DNA from: Struthio camelus
Taxonomy: Eukaryota > Chordata > Aves > Struthioniformes > Struthionidae
Reading direction: 5' to 3'
Length of the DNA: 64,000 nucleotides
NCBI RefSeq assembly: GCF_040807025.1
Contig: NC_090942.1
Coordinates: 177,944,247-178,008,246, forward strand
Position numbers and translations under genes: made by a program. Under the pieces are notes generated by a model that saw nothing but the letters and a program-made list of their open reading frames with translations, searched no databases and was not told the origin of the DNA. Shown here piece after piece: positions 52,201 through 63,589 of the stretch. Within the stretch, counting starts at the first letter, position 1; each line of letters begins with the position of its first letter.

Positions 52201-54252
52201 TCACTGCTCCCTGTTCCAAGTGGTTACGAAGAATGAATTTGAATATTTATGGTTCTTATTGATAAATCTGAATATAAGCTACAGATCTATCCAGGGAATG
52301 TTTCGAGTGGACTTCTGCAGTAACCTATTTCATATGGGGTGGCAAAATTTATCTTCTAAAACATTGTGTTACAATCTTAACTTTTGACTTGGGTAAAATG
52401 TTCTGAAATCTAATGGATCATATATATGTAATTCCTGGTGAGCTTTTGGAACTGAATCTGTATGTAAAATAATAATATAAAGAAACATTTGTTTAGGCCA
52501 TTGGATTGTATTTGAATTCTGTGCTCACTTTTCTCCTGAGAAAATTATTACACTGGGTATGAAACAGCAGCAAACCAGGCTTAATATCCTCTAGAGCTTG
52601 CAGAGATATATACTTATATACAGTGCTGGGTAGACATATGCTTATATACATTTAACATTTCTTATTTCCTATTCTTTCTTTTTTAACCTTGTAGAACTGG
52701 AGGTACGATACAGGGACAAAGTCAGCTGCTTACGTTAACTATATTGTTCATGTATTGTTCAAGCCAAAAGAAGGCAGCAGTCCATTGACGGAACAGTTGA
52801 TGGAAGAACACATATAAAGGCATATAGATGTACTGCTGTTGGCATGGCATATTGTAATGGAGCACAAATTGGTTCTGCTTCCTCAGGCTTCCTAAGTAAC
52901 TATTGTGTAGACCAGCAAACACTATTTTGTATTTATCGAAAGTAACAGCATTTTAGCAGTAATTATTTACCTGATGTCCATTTTTCTATGTAAATATGTG
53001 CACTGTACAGACTTTTACAAACACCCTTGCATGATGGGCCAACCTACTAGACAACAATTCACTCTTTTTATATTTTATTCACTAAATTATAGCTATGATT
53101 GCTGTAGAGGTTATAGAATAGGATCCACTGGAGCTGTTGAGCTGTATTTGAATTTGCAGAGGACAGAGTGGATAAAGTACTAGATGAGAACTATATAAGA
53201 ACGTATTTTCTATATGTTCTGATCCTGGAGTAAGCCAGGGTTCGGCACAGCACCCTAAATATTCAGAAAGCTGTTATGTCTCCTTAAATTGCCTAGCTCC
53301 TGAACATTGAGAAGAAACCATTTCAGCAGCCAGGGCCGGTCAAAGCGCACCCGCACTCTGGCCGTGCTGTATTTACTCCGTGCATCAGGGACCCTAAGGA
53401 AAGGTGGCAGAAAACAGCTACATCAGCTTTACATTGAGAGAAGAGTCCAGCACACAAGGAAATCCCCAGGTAACCAGTGAAGCCAGCTCAATAGCTTTGA
53501 CACTGCTGCTGATCATATGCGGGCGAAAACACTTCATGGCGTAAACGTGTATTTAGAAGAAATCTTTTGAAAAGAAATATGGAGTCCACACTTCTCAAAG
53601 TTTAATGCTCCAAATCTCTGATTTTACATTTTGTTTGTCACGGTTTTTAAAGTAATTCCTTTCAAACACCCATGAAATCAAAGAGTTTTTGTTTCAGATG
53701 TTACCGTCAGGCTCCGGAATCAGTTTCGCTGTATATTGTTAGTAGAGCCTTTAAAATCCAGTACGTGCAGCCGTTCCGTGTGAAAATTATCCCGTGAAGG
53801 AAGTTCTCAGAACAGGCCGATTTCAGCGCAAACAAACAAACAAAAAATACCTCTCGCAAGCCGTAGCGTGTTTATGTTTAAACAAAAAAAAAAAGGAAAA
53901 AAACAAGAAAAAACGGGGCGGGGGGAGGGAGAAAGGCGGTTTACACAGGCCGCCAGGTGACCGTTGAAGACGCGCTGCTCGGCACCGCGCGCGGGCGGGG
54001 CGGGGGGCGCCGACACCCCCACGCGACGCCTCTCGGTGGTCCGCGGCCCCGGCCGGCGACCCGCCCTGCCCTGCCTTGCTCTTCGCTTCCCTCCCCTTCC
54101 CGCCCCGGCGGCAGCGACGGCCTCGGAGGGGCGAGGCAGCGCCACCGCCCTGCCCCCCTCCCAGCGGCCCCGGCCTCCGCTGCCCTGCGCTGAGCCCCGC
54201 CTCAGCGCTGCCCTCCCCCGCCCTCCCCTCAGCGCCCCGCTGCTCTGCCCTG

Positions 54253-54276
54253 CCCCGCCCCGCCCCGCCCCCCCCC
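54253..54276 (-). other. G-quadruplex-capable tract (minus strand)
   Basis: Runs of C4, C4, C4 and C9 separated by single G bases on the plus strand mean four G runs with 1-base loops on the minus strand. This is the most stable class of intramolecular quadruplex. It also forms overlapping Sp1 sites. Confidence 0.8.
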
Positions 54277-54308
54277 GCCGCGGCCGGGCGTTCCCGTCCC
54301 CACCTCGC

Positions 54309-54331
54309 GGGGCGGGGCGGGGCGGGGCGGG
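54309..54331 (+). other. G-quadruplex-capable tract (plus strand)
   Basis: Runs of G4, G4, G4, G4 and G3 are separated by single C bases. They fit a stable short-loop quadruplex and overlapping Sp1 boxes. It lies about 33 bases from the opposite-strand tract at 54253-54276. Confidence 0.8.
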
Positions 54332-54721
54332 CGGCGCACCGGGGCCGTTGGCGGCCGGAGGGGCGGGGGCCGGCCCCTCCCCCGCCCGGCGGCGGCGGCC
54401 GCCGTGGGGGCGGGGAGGCACCGCGCGGTAGCGGGGGCACCGAGCGCCCGCCAGAGTCGGCGAAGGGACGGAGCTCGCCTGCCTCGGGGTCGCCTGCCCG
54501 CGGGAGGCAGGGGGCGGGGGGGGGGGTGGAGGAGGCCCTTTGTTTGGGCGGCCGAGCGGAGCCGCGGGGTGGCGGGGGCGGCTGCCCCCGCGCGGGGCCC
54601 CGCCGCGGCGCTACGTGGTGGCGCGGCGCGGTGCGGTGCGGCGCGGCGCGGCGGGGCGCGGCGCGGGGCGGGGGGCGGGCGGCGGAGCCTCCACCCACCG
54701 GCCCACCCTGCCTGTAGCACA

Positions 54722-54729
54722 TCATGTGA
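54722..54729. promoter_or_regulatory. M-box-like E-box
   Basis: TCATGTGA matches the E-box variant bound by MiT/TFE-type bHLH-ZIP factors. It lies just 5 bases before the presumed exon-1 boundary. It is short enough to be chance. Confidence 0.3.
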
Positions 54730-54734
54730 TGCGG

Positions 54735-54740
54735 GTAAGT
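54735..54740 (+). other. Consensus 5' splice donor (presumed exon 1/intron 1)
   Basis: GCGG|GTAAGT is a full-strength U1 donor at the 3' edge of the densest part of CpG island 2, where first-exon donors usually lie. An ATG at 54729 would give only two codons before the intron. The exon is therefore probably 5' UTR, or carries the very start of the protein. No competing donor of the same strength was noticed on the minus strand here. Confidence 0.45.
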
Positions 54741-54831
54741 CGGCGGCGAAGCGCCACAGTTCCCGGGGTTGCCCCCCATTCATTTCCTGGGAACTGCAGC
54801 GAGCCGCCGGGGCGGCTCTGTGCGGGTGCGA

Positions 54832-54873
54832 GTGTGTGTGTGTGTGTGTGTGCGTGCGTGCGTGTGCGCGCGC
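54832..54873. repeat. Alternating purine-pyrimidine tract 1 (TG/CG)
   Basis: There are 42 bases of strict alternation, (TG)n passing into mixed CG and TG steps. It is a Z-DNA candidate and a polymorphic microsatellite, about 100 bases into the presumed intron 1. Confidence 0.9.
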
Positions 54874-54893
54874 TTGTGAGAGTGAGTGCGAGA

Positions 54894-54946
<53 letters not shown>
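54894..54946. repeat. Alternating purine-pyrimidine tract 2 (CG then TG)
   Basis: There are 53 bases of strict alternation. (GC) steps are followed by (GT)n and close with GCGCG. CG-flanked TG runs are the strongest natural Z-DNA formers. All six frames stay open through it, which explains the Thr-His and Val-Cys repeat peptides of the spurious open frames here. Confidence 0.92.
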
Positions 54947-55339
54947 ACACAACCCCTGTGAGTGTCGGGGAGAGAGAGAGGGGACCCCGTGTAAGGGAAA
55001 GAAAACAATTTCTCCTGCTCTGCAGCTTCTGTTCAGGTCTGTGCCTATTCCGTTTCTTATCAGAATAAACATACAATTTTTTTTTTTTTGCTGTCCCAGT
55101 CAGCTTTCTTCTAAAAAAAAAATCGTATACTGAAGTTAAATCATTTTAAAATGTTGGAAGGCTGATCTTTTAAGCGGGCAAGTGTTGGTGGGCAGGAGGG
55201 AGGGAATGCTTTGGCAAAGCGAGCCTGAATGCAAGGTTATTAGATTACCAGTGAGAAGGCTGTTAAATAAACAAAAACCAAACCCTCGTCAAGTAATGCA
55301 TGCTAACATAGGTAGTTTACATGGAGTGGAACCGCTTGG

Positions 55340-55860
55340 CCACAGAAGTGGCGCTGCCTGGGCAAACAAACGCGCGTCATGCTGAATTGGGGATTTGCTG
55401 CACTAGTTTGTCACGCAGGAGCGTTGCGTGTGGCGTGGGTCGGCGGGGAGCGAGGGGTTAAGGCGGAGCTGGCGGCGGCGGCGGTCCCGGTGCTCCCGCC
55501 GGGGCTGTCTCCCGGCTGTGCGGCTGTCACTCGCGGCGGTGCCGAGCGCGGGGCCGCCGGGGGCTGCGCTTGGCAATTAAGGTGGACCGAGCCGCACCGG
55601 AACGGGGGGAAGTTTGCGGGGAGCCCATCCGTGGGGAGCCGGCCCTTGGGGAGCCCGCCGCCCGTTGGGATCCGGCCGTTGGGGAGCCCCCCGCGGGGAG
55701 CCCGCCGGCCGTTGGGATCCGGCCGTTGGGGATCCGGCCGTTGGGGAGCCCCCCGCGAGGAGCCCGCCGGCCGTTGGGGGCTGGCGGGCCGGGCCCGCTG
55801 ACAGGAGCCTGTGGCAGCCGGCTGGCAGCTGGGCGCGGGGAGCCCATCCTGATTTTGTTG
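55340..55860. promoter_or_regulatory. CpG island 2, downstream shelf
   Basis: A second CpG-rich block starts after a gap of about 400 bases of AT-richer sequence that includes T11 and A9 runs. It holds the minisatellite at 55618-55785. It may be part of the same promoter domain or an alternative promoter. The TTTTGTTGGTTGCAG at 55853-55867 resembles a 3' splice site. Confidence 0.55.
55618..55785 (+). repeat. GC-rich minisatellite with 14/15- and 33-bp units
   Basis: Units of GTTGGGATCCGGCC (14-15 bp; 55664-55677, 55711-55724, 55725-55739) alternate with 33-bp units starting GTTGGGGAGCCCCCCGC (55678-55710 and 55740-55772). The two 33-bp copies differ at a single base, showing recent homogenisation. 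Degenerate partial copies flank the array. Open frames on both strands through it (Gly-Arg-Trp or Pro-Asn-Gly repeats) result from the repeat and are not genes. Confidence 0.9.
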
Positions 55861-57433
55861 GTTGCAGAACCTCTGTCGTAACTTTCTGTGAACTTCTATA
55901 CTGAGGACCAAAAAAAAAAAAAAACCCTAAAAAACAACACAGAACTGATTAGTAGCGTATTTAAACTGGGTCTTTGGAAGTACCAGCTCCTTTGTGCTAT
56001 ATTCCCTCCATCGCTTCTCTTCCTCCCCTGCCACGGGCACCACTCTCTGTGTCGAAATGGTAATAATAACTTTAATTCGACTGATACAGGCTGACTTTGT
56101 TTGGTTAAAGTGCAAGCGTGGTGGAATAGGTAATCTGGATAAAGTGTGTAGGTAATACTGTCACTCTGCTTTAACTGCACAGCTCGCTGAAGGGCTGTTT
56201 CTACACATTTGATGAGAAAATCTTGAGAGTAACGTCGTCTTCAGCTATTATCCTTTAAAAAATAAGCACATGCTGTGCTGTCAGCTTGCAGTGCTAGGGA
56301 AACAAACATTCATATTTACATTAAAAGCATGTGCATAGAGCAGCTTCAGAAGACATGTGCCAATCAAATAAACGTCACCCTGTAAATCCACCTAAACCTT
56401 TCCATTCCCTTTTCTTACTGGAGGACAGAGTTATTTAGCTAAGTAAATGGTCTGAGATGAAATTTGTGTTGATGACAGACAGGGTGGTGCAGGACGTTGT
56501 GATGTGTATAGGAGTGGTCACTTTTAAACACTGGGTGTATTCCTCCTGCTCGATGGATTTTTTTTTTTTTAAACTGTCATTTACTGGAATGCAATACTCT
56601 GTTTCAGAGAGCTGGTCTTTACATGCTATTTGCTCTTGACAGCACACAAAAATCAGTTTGTATAAAAAAAATGAATTTAGAAACAGAGCAGGCATGAGCA
56701 GTTTTATATCAGATAGTGAAGATAAACAGTTAAGTTCACTTGCATCATGATTTATATCATGCTTATAAAATTCTACTAGCCTTTGGCAGTTTTTTCCCCT
56801 CGAATAAGTAAATAAATCTTTTTCTTTTCATTATCCATCATAAATTAAATGGATTTCTTCTTTCATTTTTTCCCCCCTTTTCCTTTTTGTCTTGCCACGG
56901 CAGGTACATATTCATGGCAAGTTTGCAAGGCTGCTTTATATAGCACTGGCATATGGGCTCCATTTTCTGGTTTCTGGTTGGTCTCCAACTCTGAAATGTA
57001 ACAGGAACAGCAAAGTGGTCTCTAGTGTAGAATTAGTAACTATGCTGAATAGGTTGGCGATGGGTGATAGAAGTGTTTTATTAATAATGTAAAGCTACAT
57101 AAATAGGGTCTGTTTGTTTTTTTTTAATATATTATTTGTGTGGGGAGGGGGGAAAAAAGCTTTCTATTGGGGCATAATCAACTTGAGAATTCACTGCTGT
57201 CTGAAAGCCACTGTGTCACCTATCGTCACAAATGAGCCCTTCCCCCCCCCCCCCGCCCGACCATGGTTTGAGAAAGAGGGTAGCAAATGAAGCGCGCTGT
57301 GTGTGCGTGTATGTGGGTGTGGGTGTTGTTTGTTGGTCTTTTTTTTTTTTTTGCCTTATCTCCGTGGTGTTTGAGGCTTTGGCAGTGTGCTGTGACAGCG
57401 GTGTTGGCCGTGGGGCTGCTTGTGGGTGCAGGA

Positions 57434-57441
57434 TGACGTCA
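57434..57441. promoter_or_regulatory. Perfect CRE palindrome
   Basis: TGACGTCA is the full CREB/ATF site. It lies in a small GC-richer patch (about 57400-57500) inside otherwise AT-rich DNA, about 2.7 kb downstream of the presumed exon-1 donor. Because CpG-containing words decay when methylated, its survival hints at function or an unmethylated state. Confidence 0.5.
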
Positions 57442-57538
57442 CCCGTTGGCGGCCAGGGCGCAGCACCCATGCGCTCCCCCCAGTCAGTACGGGGGCTCAC
57501 TGACAGCCACTTCTGCTGATCAGGAAGGGTGGTATCCT

Positions 57539-57557
57539 CCCCCCCCCCCCCCCCCCC
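57539..57557 (+). repeat. Poly-C run (19 bases) followed by GGG
   Basis: An uninterrupted C19 on the plus strand (G19 on the minus strand). Such runs can form i-motif or quadruplex structures and are hot spots for length variation and sequencing error. Confidence 0.9.
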
Positions 57558-60500
57558 GGGTCTCATACCTGAAATCGATAGGGTGGGCAGCCAGAGGAGG
57601 GGTAGTCCTCTGTAGAACACACCTTTCTTCAGGCAGACCTTTTCATTAGGATACTGGCAGCTTTGCAAAGTGGGTTGGGCTTCTTTTTTTTTTTTTCTTT
57701 TTTTTCCCCTCAGTTAATGGAGTAGTGAATAAAATTTAAAGAGGACTGTGAAAAATTGTATTTTCGCTTTCTTTCCCCAGTATTTGGCTGTGGGGGAAAA
57801 ATAAGCTCTTTGAGTGAGAAATAGGAGATGTGCCATGGGGCATTGAGGAGCGCTGATGGGGGGGGCTGGAAAGGAATTTAGCCTTTGGGAAATACTGTTT
57901 GGTCTCTACTTCTGATAATGAAGCAATATCAAACATATGCAGAATGGGGGATGGAAGATGAGTCTCCTCCCCCCCGCCCCGCAATACTTAGTGTTTATAT
58001 TTTCAGGCCATACCTATACTAAAAAGGGCCCTGAAGAGCCCAATAGAGAACAGAAGCATACGTGTAGCAACTTTTAGAAATAAACTTTCTTAAGATTTCA
58101 GAGCACGCTACTCATTGAATCCTCTGCCAGGTATTTTTGCTGCGATTAGCCAGACCAGAATATGTTCAAGTGAGTTTTAATTCAGAAGAGAGGAAGTCTA
58201 AATATTGTGGGGTTGAATCAGTTGTTCTCCCATGAGGTGGTAGAATGGGGTTGGCAAAAAAGGCTTAGGTTGTAAACTCTTGTGGTAGAGATCATCTTTC
58301 TGTTCGCTCTTCAGTTCCCACACCAATGCGCTGCGTGATGGATTAAATAGAAATACAGACAGCATCTGTAAGCAAAGTGTGCTTTGTCTCTCCCAAGGGT
58401 TCAGGGATCTCTTGCTGCACCGTGATGTTGCAGAAGCTGTGTGTAATTCAGAGTGTGCTGTGCTAGAAGGGTACCTGTTGTTTAGATTTTGGATAGGTGC
58501 CTGTCCACACTGAGTAGTTAAAAAGGGAAGATGTGTACGTTTTCTAATCACTGCGTAAGCCGTGTCTTTTTATGCCAATGTCTGTTTAGGCTAGCGTTCC
58601 CAAAGTTACAGTGCTGTAGTCCTTGTACTTCAGGCTGGTGGTAGATCACCTTTGTGAGTGTCATGTGGCTGCTGGTGTGCTTTTCCTTATGGCCAACCTC
58701 TTTCCCCATTTATTAAAGGAAGAAATATCATTTGAATTGTGTAACAGGTCTTTTTGATGCGAGATTGGCCTTGACTAAATCTTTGCATTTGTCAAATCGA
58801 GTAAAATATGAGACTGTGAATAAAGTGTTTGTATGTTAATAAAGCAGGGGAAAATAATTGTTTTTACTGAAGTGTTTTGCCTGTGGCTTTTTGGAATATT
58901 GTGTCTTGATTTGTCTTTTTGAGAGATGACTGTGAGATTTGCCTTTCTCTGACATAAACACAAAATGAAACAAGAAAATAATTTCTTGAAATGGAAATTT
59001 CATTTTTAGAAAAGCTGAAATGGATGCAGCACTGAGACTTTGACCTTCTCAGCTCTTGACTAGTGGTTGTTTACTACAGCTGCAGCTGTGCGTTTTTGAA
59101 AGAGGAGGAGCTGCAAACACAAGCATGCTCACTTTCCTGAGCTAAGAGGAAAACATATAAAGAAGCATGACGTTTGAAAGGGAGGTGTAGAAAAAAAGTA
59201 TTAAGAAGTCAGATTGTGGCTTTTCCTTTACTTTTATGCAGAGTATGCTGTGCTGTTTCTGGAAGATGGATTTTTAGTCTTGAAAGTGCAAATGTGAAAG
59301 CATGATATGACTATACTTCCTATGCATTGAAAAACAAATTTACTTTTTTTCAAAGATGAAATACATGCTTTATGCTAGAAAAAAAGAGAAATGCTTTTTT
59401 GCTGTAATACTAAAGACACTTTTAACAGTGTTGTTCAGTCAGTCAAAAGCTCCATGTAACCTTACCCTGTGAGACTGCAGTGTTCTACAGCTGAACTTTA
59501 GACAGTCCTCCTTACAACTATTTTTTTTTTAGTGGAAATCAATATTAGATGTGCAAATAAACAAGGAACAGGAGTTAACATTTAAGGAATGACATTGTCA
59601 AAATGTTTTTTTTTTGGTTTATAGCTAGACATAGAGCTATGTTGACAAATTTGGCTGGAGTATTGGCTAGACCTAATACATGTATCACTGTTGCAAAAGT
59701 GGGTAAAATTGGACCAATGCAAGGATAACTGTGCAGTCTTTTTAGCTCATTATGAAACGGTGTTAGTGCTGCGGCATTTGCATTTGGAAACTTGTTTCTG
59801 TGTAGAAGGTCTACTTAGATTTGGTGCCCTAAAATCTCTGAACTTTCTCACGCTTTCTTGAAATTTGATGTGATTGGTGATTTGAAGTTTATTCTTAATT
59901 TATGCGTTCATATTTGTTCATAAGCAATAAATCTAATACAGAAATGGTAGTCTGTTCTTAAATTAGTTTTATTTATTTAGTATTTGATGGCAGAGAATTT
60001 ATAAAAGAATACTGGAAGATAGAAGGTGGAGAAAAATCAAAGTAGCTTTGGTTACAAGTCACTATGCCTACACTATATATAACACTGAGCTTGCGTGGAT
60101 TTTCCATTCTTGATTTCAGTGCATAATCTCTCAATATTTATGAGAAAGCATGATCTAGACTCTAGTCCAGCCAAAATCAAAATATAATATAAAAATATTT
60201 TTCGCATTTATTTCTACTGCCAGATAACATGATTTGAACTGAAGAAAAAGACTTTTAATCATGGCTGTGTTTTGGTTGTACAACTATTTCTTTCTCATAT
60301 CCTACATTTTTGGGATGGTAGCGCAAGCCATCCCTGTGTTTCTCAGCTGAAATATATGGTAAAATTTGGCTCAGGAGTGAATGTATGACCTCATGTGAAG
60401 TGTATTTAAGGACTGAAATTAGCATAAGCCAGTGTGTAATTCTGGGTGCTTTTCTTTAAGGCAAGGGATCCTCTTTCTCTTCTGCCTCTTCCCTCCCACA

Positions 60501-61324
60501 TTACAGGGTAGAGGTGACTCGGTGAAGCCAGCCTCAGCCCACCAGCTGTAACAGCCCTCGTGGAGGTGTTGTGTTGTTTGTATGAAATTAGTCTAATCTT
60601 GGATCCTCTGGCACTGTCTCCTCCTTGCCTTCAGGGAACTCCCTTACCTTCAGCCTCTGTGCCTCATACTGATTATTTTTCTTCATGCTTTCCACATCTG
60701 TGCACATCAGCTCCTCTGTCATAGGAGCCTCTTCAGCTGCACGTACAAGGGTAACATTTGTCCAGGTGCTGTCTTGCTGATTGTTCCTTTGTTGTTGTTT
60801 TATTTTAAGCCCATTAAAGTCACCAAATTAAGAATGTAAAAGCTAAGATATATCAGAACTAAAATTGCTTGCATAGGCTCAAGTGAGATCACATAATTAA
60901 AAACCATTACAATATGCACATCGTGAAATGGAATGAAGTTTTCCGAGACGGTTGTATTTTTCTGTTTCCTAGTTTGTTTGTTTGTCTGGACGTACTGAAG
61001 AAACAGAAATTTCATCTTGCGCAATGGTGTTTATCCTTATATGGATCACTGGTAGTGCTTGAATTGATGAGCTTTGGAGTTGCAGCACAGACCAGCACCA
61101 CTTGAGTTAAAGGAATGTCTGGTTAGCAGTAGCAAGCTTTTGTCCTTTGTGTGAACCAGCCTTCAGAGCAGGAATGAAGTACGCTCTTTGCTAATGGCTG
61201 GCATGGTGTTTGCTACATAGCAGAGTAGTGATGGGACTCAAAAATCCTGAGCTTTGTTCCTGGCTCTAGGGGTGAGTGTGTTCTAGCTGTTTAAACATAG
61301 AACAATTAAATGCGTAACCTCGGA

Positions 61325-61475
61325 CATCCGTGCAGTAAACTGGATAATTAATCAGATGCTGTATCGTGTTGGAGACCTGAGTTCTGGTCTCAGTTCTGAC
61401 AGGCGTCACCTAACATAACCACTTCGTTACCCTCTCCATAAGGTAGGAAGCAACAATCCTAATTCCTAATTAGCA
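61325..61475 (+). mobile_element. MIR/CORE-type SINE fragment, plus strand
   Basis: GGAGACCTGAGTTCTGGTCT, then CAGTTCTGACAGGCG, then CATAACCACTTCGTTACCCT and CTCCATAAGGTAGGAAGCAA, follow the amniote SINE layout. That layout is tRNA B-box region, 'AGCTCTGACACTGACT', 'CAAGTCACTTAACCTCT', then 'CCATCTGTAAAATGGGG'. It is old and diverged, with a weak tRNA head upstream. Confidence 0.55.
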
Positions 61476-61479
61476 CATG

Positions 61480-63220
61480 GCACTGTTCAGTGGTCGGAGC
61501 TGCAAAGAGCCCGAGGTTGCGAATGCTAACGCACATTCTCCCACAAGTACATATTGATAGTTTCTTTTTCTTAGCCTTCGTCTGCCTAGGCCAGAAAGTA
61601 CTTTACTGGTGATGGTGTTGCATCTCTCTTTTCTGGAGCCTCGGATTGCTTACTGCAAGGTGAGATGCTCAGTGAGGCCTGCCGGCAGGTCAGTACAACT
61701 GATGTGCTCAGAGGCTGCTGGAAGTACATTTGGGTTCGTTAGCAAAGTCAGAAACTTTACCTGCAAGGCGCTGGAAGCCTTGCCGAGCATGCGTGAGTTG
61801 TAATTCTCAGATACTTTGTCCAAATCTCGACTGACTGTTATTGAAGTGGGTAAAGGCGTCTAACTAACCTGTGCAATTTCTCCTTTGAAAAGTATTAATC
61901 TTTTTTCCGTGGATCAGTGAGGGAGAATCTTTCCATATGAAAATACTGTGAATTGTTTTTTTAGCTTCCCTACCCCCCAGAATTGTCAGAAATAGCTGAT
62001 GGGTTGTTGTTGAGAACTTTCAAACCGAACTTCACAGAAGCAAACACTGGGGAATTTCAGCTGAAATGATTAAGATTTCATAAGTAGAACAAGGTAGTAT
62101 TAGAAATTTATGATATGAATATTGAAAGAAACTTGTGATGGTTGTTATTTGCCCTGAATGTTATTTATTCTTTTTCTCTGGGATCAGCTTTTTCAGAGGG
62201 ATATGCTAAAAACTGAGAGCGGTGTTTTCACAGATATGGTAACAGCTGGTCGTCTAAGTTAGCCATAAAGATATTTAGACTTAGTGTTATTCCTTGTCAG
62301 TTCTTCCTAACTAAGAAGAAGGAAAGCTATGACTATGTTATCCAGTAACACTGACATGAATCTGAGCAGGACTTGACTTAAAATCAGAATTATGTTGAAG
62401 TGATTTTTCTTTTGTATCTTTTTGTTTTATTTTGAGCACGCAATGCTGACGTAAAGCAATTTTAAGTTAGTCTTTTGAGTATTGGTTGGCAGTATTTTAA
62501 GAGAACATGTAGAGAGCTATGATTCATGGCACTTTAGAATGTTTTTAAATGTTGAACAGTAGTTGGAGCTCTTCCAATTCCTTTTTCTTACAATCTTTCA
62601 GTTGCAAGGAAATTTTGGATAAGTGGAAAATGCAAAGATTTTCCTAAAACCTAGAGATGGGGAAAAACCCTTCCTTTCTGATTCCTATAAATCAGTAAGC
62701 ATTATAAGATGACTTAATTTTTCAGTGATTGTATCTAGTCAGTAATCTTCTGTATAGTGTCCTACATAATTTTAAAAGAAAAAAATAAGCAAAATGAATA
62801 TTTTTTTTTTCCTTCTGAAAGGGAAAGCATGTAAACTCCATCTATTTAGCAGAAAGATTTGGAAGCTGTTAATTCATCAGCAATAGTATTGCCATTTTTA
62901 CTTTTACTTTCCAGATTTGTGTTAAAATCAACCTTTTTCTAAAATGTCTTTGAAATTTGTGTAAAGAGTATATCTCAGAAATTCTAGATTTTCTATTTTG
63001 GGAAGATGGAGAAACTGATAAATGTGTAATTTTTAGTTATGATTCTGTTGGAATAATGTTTACAATAGACACAGGATTATATGTAAATTAAGTATAAACA
63101 TAGCACAAAATTTTCTTCTTTACGTTCTAACCAGTGTCCAAGATGGCTTTATTTTGTGCTCACTGGAGATATGCTGTCCTTTAGTTTTCATGTGCTGCTG
63201 GATTTAAGAGTGCTATATAC
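61480..63220. other. AT-rich non-coding stretch, no gene recognised
   Basis: Only short open frames were seen (64 codons at 61609-61803). There are no known motifs apart from simple runs. Confidence 0.6.
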
Positions 63221-63251
63221 ATACATACATACATATATATATATATATATT
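63221..63251 (+). repeat. (CATA)n-(TA)n microsatellite
   Basis: Four CATA units pass into an uninterrupted TA run. Confidence 0.9.
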
Positions 63252-63589
63252 CATATTCTAGAGAAGCATGTGAGGTAGGAAGTGATGGGAGTCTTGAGTC
63301 TGCACATAATAATCACAAACACGTACGACAGGAGAGGCTTCGGAGTTCTGATGAGTAGCTTCAATAAAATACATTGCTTTCTTTAAAGGAGGCAGCTCAA
63401 TCAGCTCAGCCTGAGATTTGTACAGCTCAGAGATATGTACTAAAATCACCACACCACAATCGTTCTTATGGTCAAAAGTGTATATAGTTATTCTATGCAA
63501 AGTGAATAGTTCCTATGGGAAAATTGTTGGAATCCCATTTCTGAAGCTCTGCCAAGTTTCAGCATTAGCTGAATTGCAGGGTATATATA

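Larger units (their letters stand above)
46018..53890. other. AT-rich non-coding stretch, no gene recognised
   Basis: Short chance open frames only. A local GC-rich block lies at about 47110-47345 and an A-rich tract at about 47767-47806. (TA) microsatellites occur near 49698 and 50042-50060. A low-confidence exon-like segment is listed at 48465-48551. No recognised gene. Confidence 0.6.
53900..54960. promoter_or_regulatory. CpG island 2, probable promoter and first exon
   Basis: Extremely GC- and CpG-rich sequence with many Sp1/KLF boxes (GGGGCGGGG on one side, CCCCGCCCC on the other) and no TATA box. This is the architecture of a vertebrate housekeeping-type promoter. It ends at a consensus donor (54735). 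Open frames of up to 318 codons (53823-54779, minus) and several others run through it on both strands. They are P/R/A/G-rich shadows of base composition, and I recognise no protein. A 5' non-coding exon on the plus strand is the most economical reading. Confidence 0.8.
55868..61320. other. Probable intron-1 or intergenic sequence, no coding exon seen
   Basis: The text is AT-rich with long C and T homopolymers (C13 at 57242-57254, C19 at 57539-57557, several T runs). A perfect CRE lies at 57434. A strong 3' splice-site-like tract ends at 60506 (CTTCCCTCCCACATTACAG). Open frames are short and unrecognised. If transcription starts in CpG island 2 on the plus strand, this is its first intron. 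Confidence 0.5.

Noticed and set aside
53823..54779. 318-codon minus-strand open frame in CpG island 2
   Set aside because: The peptide is almost entirely P/R/A/G low complexity. Every other frame is also long here, as expected when GC content removes stop codons. There is no recognisable domain.
54229..55072. Open frames with Thr-His, Val-Cys or Arg-Ala repeats on both strands
   Set aside because: They are produced by the TG/CG dinucleotide tracts, which stay open in all frames.
55379..55911. Open frames of 96-166 codons through the minisatellite
   Set aside because: The repeated Gly-Arg-Trp and Pro-Asn-Gly peptides are by-products of 14/15- and 33-bp units. No homology, and overlapping frames on both strands are equally long.
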